NCBI GenBank assembly: GCA_001800185.1
Contig: MGUX01000053.1
Span: 1-9,193 of the forward strand
From: Elusimicrobia bacterium RIFCSPLOWO2_12_FULL_59_9
GTDB lineage: Bacteria; Elusimicrobiota; Elusimicrobia; O2-12-FULL-59-9
DNA length: 9,193 nucleotides
Direction of reading: 5' to 3'
The first letter of the stretch is position 1. Every line of letters begins with the position of its first letter. This document shows, piece after piece, positions 5,940 through 9,193 of the stretch. Position numbers and translations under genes: made by a program. Below the pieces are notes generated by a model. That model saw only the letters and a program-made list of their open reading frames with translations. It had not been told where the DNA came from and made no database searches.

Positions 5940-7478
5940 TTACAAGGGTATATTGCCGTGTTTCTTTTCCGGCGCAGACGTTTTTTTGTTCGCAAGAAAA
6001 TCGAAGGCGCGGATCACCTTCATTCGCGTCTGCCTGGCGGCGATGACCTCATCGATATAGCCGCGTTTGGCGGCGATATAGGGGGTGGTAAAGTGGTCGG
6101 CGTACTGCTTGAGCTTTTCGCCGAGCGCTCGCTCCGGGTCCTTGGACTGCCGGATTTCCTTGGCGTATAAAATATTCACCGCTCCCTGGGGACCCATGAC
6201 CGCGATTTGCGCGCTGGGCCAGGCAAAATTGAAGTCGGCGCGGATGTGCTTGGAGCCCATCACGTCATAGGCCCCGCCGTAAGCTTTGCGCAAAATGACC
6301 GTCACTTTGGGCACCGTGGCCTCGCAGTAGGCGTACAGCAGCTGGGCGCCGTGGCGGATGATGCCCCCGCGCTCCTGCTCGAGTCCCGGCCAGTAGCCCG
6401 GCACGTCCACCAAAGTCAAAAGCGGGATGTTGAATGCGTCGCAAAAACGAACGAAACGCCCGCCCTTTTCGCTGGCCGCGATATCCAGGGCCCCGGACAG
6501 GTGCTGGGAGTTGTTGGCCACCACCCCGATGGAGCGGCCGTTTAAGCGGATAAAACCGGTCACAAGGTTCGGCGCGAAGTTCTTGTGCGCCTCGAGAAAC
6601 TCTCCTTCATCGGCGATTTCGCGGACGACCGATTGCACGGGGTAGGGTTTTTTTGGGTCGCCTTCAGAGAGGCTTTGCAGCCTCGGGCTGAGCCGGGTCT
6701 GCGGATCGCGCGTCGCGCGCCGCGGGGCCGTTTGGAAACAGTTTTGGGGAAGGTAATCCAGCAAGCTCCGTATTTGGCGAAAGCAGTCCGGCTCGCTTCC
6801 GGCCACGAAATGGCACACGCCGCTGACCCGCGAATGCACCGCAGCGCCGCCTAGTTTTTCGAAGTCGGTCGTCTCTCCGGTGGCGGCTTTGACCACCTCG
6901 GGACCGGTGATGAACATGTAGCTGGAGCCCTCGACCATGAAAACGAAATCCGTCATCGCCGGCGAATAGACCGCGCCGCCCGCGCAGGGCCCCAGAATGG
7001 CCGTGATCTGCGGAACTCTCCCGGAGGCTTGGACGTTGCGGTAAAAAATCTCCGCGTAGCCTCCGAGGCTGTCGACGCCTTCCTGTATCCGGGCGCCTCC
7101 GGAGTCGCAGATGCCGATCACGGGAACGCCGTTTTCGACGGCTAAATCCATGATTTTGCAGATTTTTTTGGCGTGCGCCAAGCCGAGCGCCCCGCCCAGC
7201 ACCGTAAAATCCTGGGAAAACGCGCATACGTCCCGGCCGTTGATTTTTCCGAACCCGGTGATGACTCCGTCTCCGGGGAGATTTTTTTCAGAAAGCCCGA
7301 AGTCGGCGCACTGGCTTTGAACCATGAGGTCGAGCTCCTGGAAGCTGCCTTCATCGAGCAGATACTCCATGCGCTGGCGCGCCAGCCATTTTCCCTTCGC
7401 CCGCTGGGATTTGGCCCTCACGGGGTCGGGAGTTTTGAGCGCTTGGGTGCGCTCAGTAAGGTCCCTTGTTTTTTCCAT
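5940..7478 (-). CDS. pccB: Acyl-CoA carboxylase carboxyltransferase (propionyl-CoA carboxylase beta / methylmalonyl-CoA decarboxylase alpha type)
   Basis: The 512-residue protein has both crotonase-fold halves of the carboxyltransferase. The first oxyanion-hole motif is GICDSGGARIQEGVDSLGGY (122-141), followed by GPCAGGAVYSPAMTDF and FITGPEVVKAATGE. The second is RKAYGGAYDVMGSKHIRADF (397-416), followed by WPSAQIAVMGPQGAVNI. Asp405 in AYDVM matches, from memory, the residue that sets propionyl-CoA preference in Streptomyces PccB. It transfers carboxyl between biotin and propionyl-CoA/methylmalonyl-CoA. Sequence alone does not separate the ATP-driven carboxylase from the sodium-pumping decarboxylase or a transcarboxylase; no biotin subunits are in the window. 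It starts four bases after the epimerase stop with no close Shine-Dalgarno, implying translational coupling. The family is certain, the symbol less so. Confidence 0.92.
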   Translation of the reverse strand: MEKTRDLTERTQALKTPDPVRAKSQRAKGKWLARQRMEYLLDEGSFQELDLMVQSQCADFGLSEKNLPGDGVITGFGKINGRDVCAFSQDFTVLGGALGLAHAKKICKIMDLAVENGVPVIGICDSGGARIQEGVDSLGGYAEIFYRNVQASGRVPQITAILGPCAGGAVYSPAMTDFVFMVEGSSYMFITGPEVVKAATGETTDFEKLGGAAVHSRVSGVCHFVAGSEPDCFRQIRSLLDYLPQNCFQTAPRRATRDPQTRLSPRLQSLSEGDPKKPYPVQSVVREIADEGEFLEAHKNFAPNLVTGFIRLNGRSIGVVANNSQHLSGALDIAASEKGGRFVRFCDAFNIPLLTLVDVPGYWPGLEQERGGIIRHGAQLLYAYCEATVPKVTVILRKAYGGAYDVMGSKHIRADFNFAWPSAQIAVMGPQGAVNILYAKEIRQSKDPERALGEKLKQYADHFTTPYIAAKRGYIDEVIAARQTRMKVIRAFDFLANKKTSAPEKKHGNIPL

Positions 7479-7482
7479 AATT

Positions 7483-7887
7483 TTACCCGGCGCCGGCCTC
7501 CACCAGCTCGATCAGAACGCCGTGGGTGGCGCGGGGATCAAGAAAACAGACGCGCCGGCCGCGGGAGCCGGTCCGGAGCCCTGGAGCGACGCAAGGAAAC
7601 CCAGCCGTCCGGCTCTTCTCGGCCGCGCCGGAGACGTCTTGGACGGCGAAAGCCAAATGGTGCAATCCGGGCCCGCGGCGGTCCAAAAATTTGGAGATCG
7701 GGCCTCCGGCGCCGGCGGGCTCCAAAAGCTCCAAGCGAGCGCCCTCCAGATCCATGAAAGCGACTCGGACTTTCTCCCCGGCCACCTCTTCCACGGGGCC
7801 GGCGCTCAGCCCCAGGACCGTTTGATAGAACGGCAGGGCTTTTTCTATTTTTTCAACGGCGATTCCGACGTGATCCAATCTTCGCAT
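7483..7887 (-). CDS. mce: Methylmalonyl-CoA epimerase
   Basis: It interconverts (R)- and (S)-methylmalonyl-CoA, linking the carboxyltransferase to the mutase. The 134 residues make two vicinal-oxygen-chelate modules. LDHVGIAV provides His6, ARLELLEP the second acidic ligand (Glu53; many homologues have Gln), GLHHLAFAV His76, and GVLIELVE Glu127. The FLDPRATHGVLIEL block is typical of the family, and the length is normal. The start at 7885-7887 has an AGGAAGGG ribosome binding site four bases upstream. The first 35 bases overlap the frame that continues from meaB, and the stop lies four bases before pccB. Confidence 0.96.
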   Translation of the reverse strand: MRRLDHVGIAVEKIEKALPFYQTVLGLSAGPVEEVAGEKVRVAFMDLEGARLELLEPAGAGGPISKFLDRRGPGLHHLAFAVQDVSGAAEKSRTAGFPCVAPGLRTGSRGRRVCFLDPRATHGVLIELVEAGAG

Positions 7888-8071
7888 TTTTCCCTTCCTG
7901 CCGGGAGTGTTTTCGGGGCTGCGCCGCCAAAGAGTCCCACAGCAGGCGCTTGGCCAGCGAAAGGGGATCGGCCTGCCGGTCCACCAGCATTTCTATGTGC
8001 TCGGCCTTGATGCGGCCGAGCGCGTTCTGAAGGATTTTTCTCTCCATGTGGAGGCTTAATTCCTTGGCCAA
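7853..8071 (-). pseudogene. meaB: Detached C-terminal (dimerisation-arm) part of MeaB
   Basis: After the TAG that ends the MeaB G domain, the same frame stays open to a TGA at 7853-7855. It encodes HRQQRLRRQLAKELSLHMER followed by a helical stretch with LVDRQADPLSLAKRLL. This matches the C-terminal helices of MeaB/ArgK proteins, including the usual final ...sPyeAAxxLL-like motif. In Methylobacterium MeaB the C-terminal extension forms the dimer interface. It could be translated on its own from TTG 8071 (as listed) or ATG 8047, but neither has a good ribosome binding site. It may also be reached only by readthrough. The last about 26 residues are basic, poorly conserved and overlap mce. I call it a broken or split part of meaB, not an independent gene. 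Confidence 0.7.
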
Positions 8072-8104
8072 CTGTCGTCGAAGCCTTTGCTGCCTATGGC
8101 CGCT

Positions 8105-8107
8105 CTA
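8105..8107 (-). other. In-frame TAG interrupting meaB
   Basis: The amber codon has the context AGC TAG AGC. It sits where MeaB proteins usually read HxxxLxxSG: here H-W-R-H-L-S-stop-S-G, so the stop replaces one residue with no shift of register. GAG, CAG or AAG could become TAG by one base change. Confidence 0.85.
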
Positions 8108-8863
8108 GCTCAAATGCCGCCAGTGGTCGGCGCAGGCTTGCAGCAGGCCCGGCAGGCCTTCGTTGAGCTTGGCCGAGACAGGCAGCACGGGACGCTTCCA
8201 ACCGTTGGTTGACTCCGGCAAAAGCCCGAGAGCCTTTTTGAGGTCGGCGAGAGTTTTATCCTTGTCGGCCAGATCCGCCTTGTTCACCACGAAAATATCC
8301 GCGATTTCCATCGCGCCGGCTTTCATCGCCTGGATTTCGTCGCCCAAAGACGGAGTGGTGACGTAGGCGACGGTGTCGGCCACTTCGGCGATGTCGACCT
8401 CGTCCTGTCCCGTTCCGGTCGTTTCAATGATGATTTTGTCGCTGCCGAAGGCTTCCAGAACGTGGATGGCGCCGAAAATGGAGGCCGGGATTCCGCCCAC
8501 CCTGCCCCGCGAGGCCAGGCTGCGTATGAAGATTCTTTCATCCAAGGCGTGGCGCTGTATCCGGAGGCGATCGCCCAGGAAGGCGCCGCCGCTCATCGCG
8601 CTGGAGGGGTCGACGACCAGCACCCCCACGCGCAGGTTTTGCGCCCTGAAAAGCGGGAGGAGCTCGTTGATGAGGCTGCTCTTGCCGCTTCCGGGAGGGC
8701 CGCACAGGCCGATTTTATGGCATTTGCCGGAAAAAGGGAAAAGGCGGCGGGAAAGCTCTTCGTAGCCCGCTTCTTCATCGGTCACGATGGATAGGGCTCG
8801 CGCGGTCGCGGCATGATCGGATTGGGTGATCTTTTGAACCAGAGAGTGCGAAGTGGAGATCAC
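8105..8863 (-). CDS. meaB: MeaB/ArgK-type G protein chaperone of methylmalonyl-CoA mutase (G domain, ends at premature TAG)
   Basis: MeaB is a GTPase that guards and reloads the adenosylcobalamin of methylmalonyl-CoA mutase. The 252 residues show Walker A GPPGSGKS (55-62), the family signature VDPSSAMSGGAFLGDRLR (84-101) with Asp85, and FIRSLASRGRVGG (112-124). Also present are the switch element IETTGTGQDEVDIAE (146-160), GDEIQAMKAGAMEIADI, and the guanine-specificity motif NKAD (194-197). Family members usually have about 310-335 residues; this one stops at TAG just after the G domain, but the same frame goes on to a total of 336 positions. The start is GTG 8861-8863, overlapping the mutase stop as GTGA, with only an A-run and no Shine-Dalgarno upstream. 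Expression probably depends on coupling. Without the arm, dimerisation would be expected to fail. Confidence 0.93.
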   Translation of the reverse strand: MISTSHSLVQKITQSDHAATARALSIVTDEEAGYEELSRRLFPFSGKCHKIGLCGPPGSGKSSLINELLPLFRAQNLRVGVLVVDPSSAMSGGAFLGDRLRIQRHALDERIFIRSLASRGRVGGIPASIFGAIHVLEAFGSDKIIIETTGTGQDEVDIAEVADTVAYVTTPSLGDEIQAMKAGAMEIADIFVVNKADLADKDKTLADLKKALGLLPESTNGWKRPVLPVSAKLNEGLPGLLQACADHWRHLS

Positions 8864-9193
8864 TTTTTTTTAAAATAAGCGTTGAGATAATCAACGATGT
8901 TTTGGGTGGGCGTCCCCGACCCAAAGATGGCGCGGATGCCTTTGCGCTTGAGCTTGGGGACGTCCTCGTCGGGAATTATCCCGCCGCCAAAAATCAAAAC
9001 ATCCTCCATGCCGTTTTTTTTGAGCAAATCGGCCACTTTCGGAAACAGGGTCATATGGGCGCCGGACAGGAGAGAAAGGCCCACGGCGTCCACGTCTTCT
9101 TGGAGAGCGGTCTGGGCGATCATCTCCGGCGTCTGCCGTATGCCGGTGTAAATGACTTCAAAGCCCGCATCCCGGAGCGTTTGAACGATCACC
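8860..9193 (-). CDS. Methylmalonyl-CoA mutase, cobalamin-binding domain (N-terminal side cut by window edge)
   Basis: The visible 110 residues are the C-terminal part of the B12-binding Rossmann-like domain of methylmalonyl-CoA mutase, which rearranges methylmalonyl-CoA to succinyl-CoA. TLRDAGFEVIYTGIRQTPEM, AVGLSLLSGAHMTLFPKV and LIFGGGIIPDEDVPKLKRKG are nearly invariant in the family. The SLLSGAH and GGGIIP loops line the lower ligand tail. The DxHxxG motif with the cobalt-ligating His lies just beyond the edge. The first visible codon is a GTG read as Val inside the domain, not a start. It cannot be seen whether this is a separate small subunit or the end of a full-length mutase. The gene ends TTTAAAAAAAAGTGA, overlapping meaB. 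Confidence 0.96.
   Translation of the reverse strand, partial: VIVQTLRDAGFEVIYTGIRQTPEMIAQTALQEDVDAVGLSLLSGAHMTLFPKVADLLKKNGMEDVLIFGGGIIPDEDVPKLKRKGIRAIFGSGTPTQNIVDYLNAYFKKK

Noticed and set aside
7173..8010. Long plus-strand open frames opposite pccB, mce and meaB
   Set aside because: Low-complexity Arg/Gly/Pro-rich translations opposite well-identified genes, with no start signals.
1..9193. CRISPR array, insertion sequence or transposase
   Set aside because: No regularly spaced identical repeats, no terminal inverted repeats flanking a frame, and no transposase or integrase motifs were seen.

Overview
The window looks like a chromosomal segment of a moderately GC-rich, probably diderm (outer-membrane-bearing), uncultured bacterium. 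The signs are a signal-peptide protein ending in a beta-barrel-like C-terminal Phe, Sel1 repeats, a type-3 (LDH-like) malate dehydrogenase and a propionyl/methylmalonyl-CoA module. The phylum cannot be fixed from this sequence; Elusimicrobiota/Omnitrophota-like or deltaproteobacterial/acidobacterial lineages are guesses only.

Left part (1-2377). The N-terminal 71 codons of a response regulator run leftward off the edge. A divergent gene encodes a membrane-anchored protein with eight Sel1 repeats. Convergent to it, on the minus strand, are a tRNA-Leu(CAG) and a DUF309-type protein whose C-terminal third carries the recognisable domain. An open frame running through the tRNA into the DUF309 gene is an artefact; the protein most likely starts at 2254.

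Middle (2378-4857). A gene-free stretch of about 360 bases is packed with stem-loops up to about 2605 and then becomes AT-rich. It is followed by an AT-rich gene for an unrecognised membrane/coiled-coil/beta-domain protein, which ends only 12 bases before smpB. The composition break on both sides suggests acquired DNA next to a tRNA and smpB. smpB overlaps the end of a convergent gene for a secreted, probably outer-membrane protein, which has a clear sigma70-type promoter.

Right part (4992-9193). A tight minus-strand operon reads: cobalamin-binding domain of methylmalonyl-CoA mutase, meaB-type GTPase/chaperone, methylmalonyl-CoA epimerase, acyl-CoA carboxylase carboxyltransferase (PccB/MmdA), malate dehydrogenase. 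Together these interconvert propionyl-CoA and succinyl-CoA and link to malate/oxaloacetate. No biotin carboxylase, biotin carrier or mutase catalytic domain lies in the window.

The most striking observation is in meaB. The frame is interrupted by a single in-frame TAG exactly between the G domain and the C-terminal dimerisation arm. The frame then continues with a sequence that matches the family's C-terminus, giving a family-typical total of 336 positions. It may be a nonsense mutation, a read error, a split gene or stop-codon readthrough. Immediately upstream, the mutase cobalamin domain ends in an A8 run and overlaps the GTG start of meaB in the -1 frame, in the same domain order as the natural fusion IcmF.
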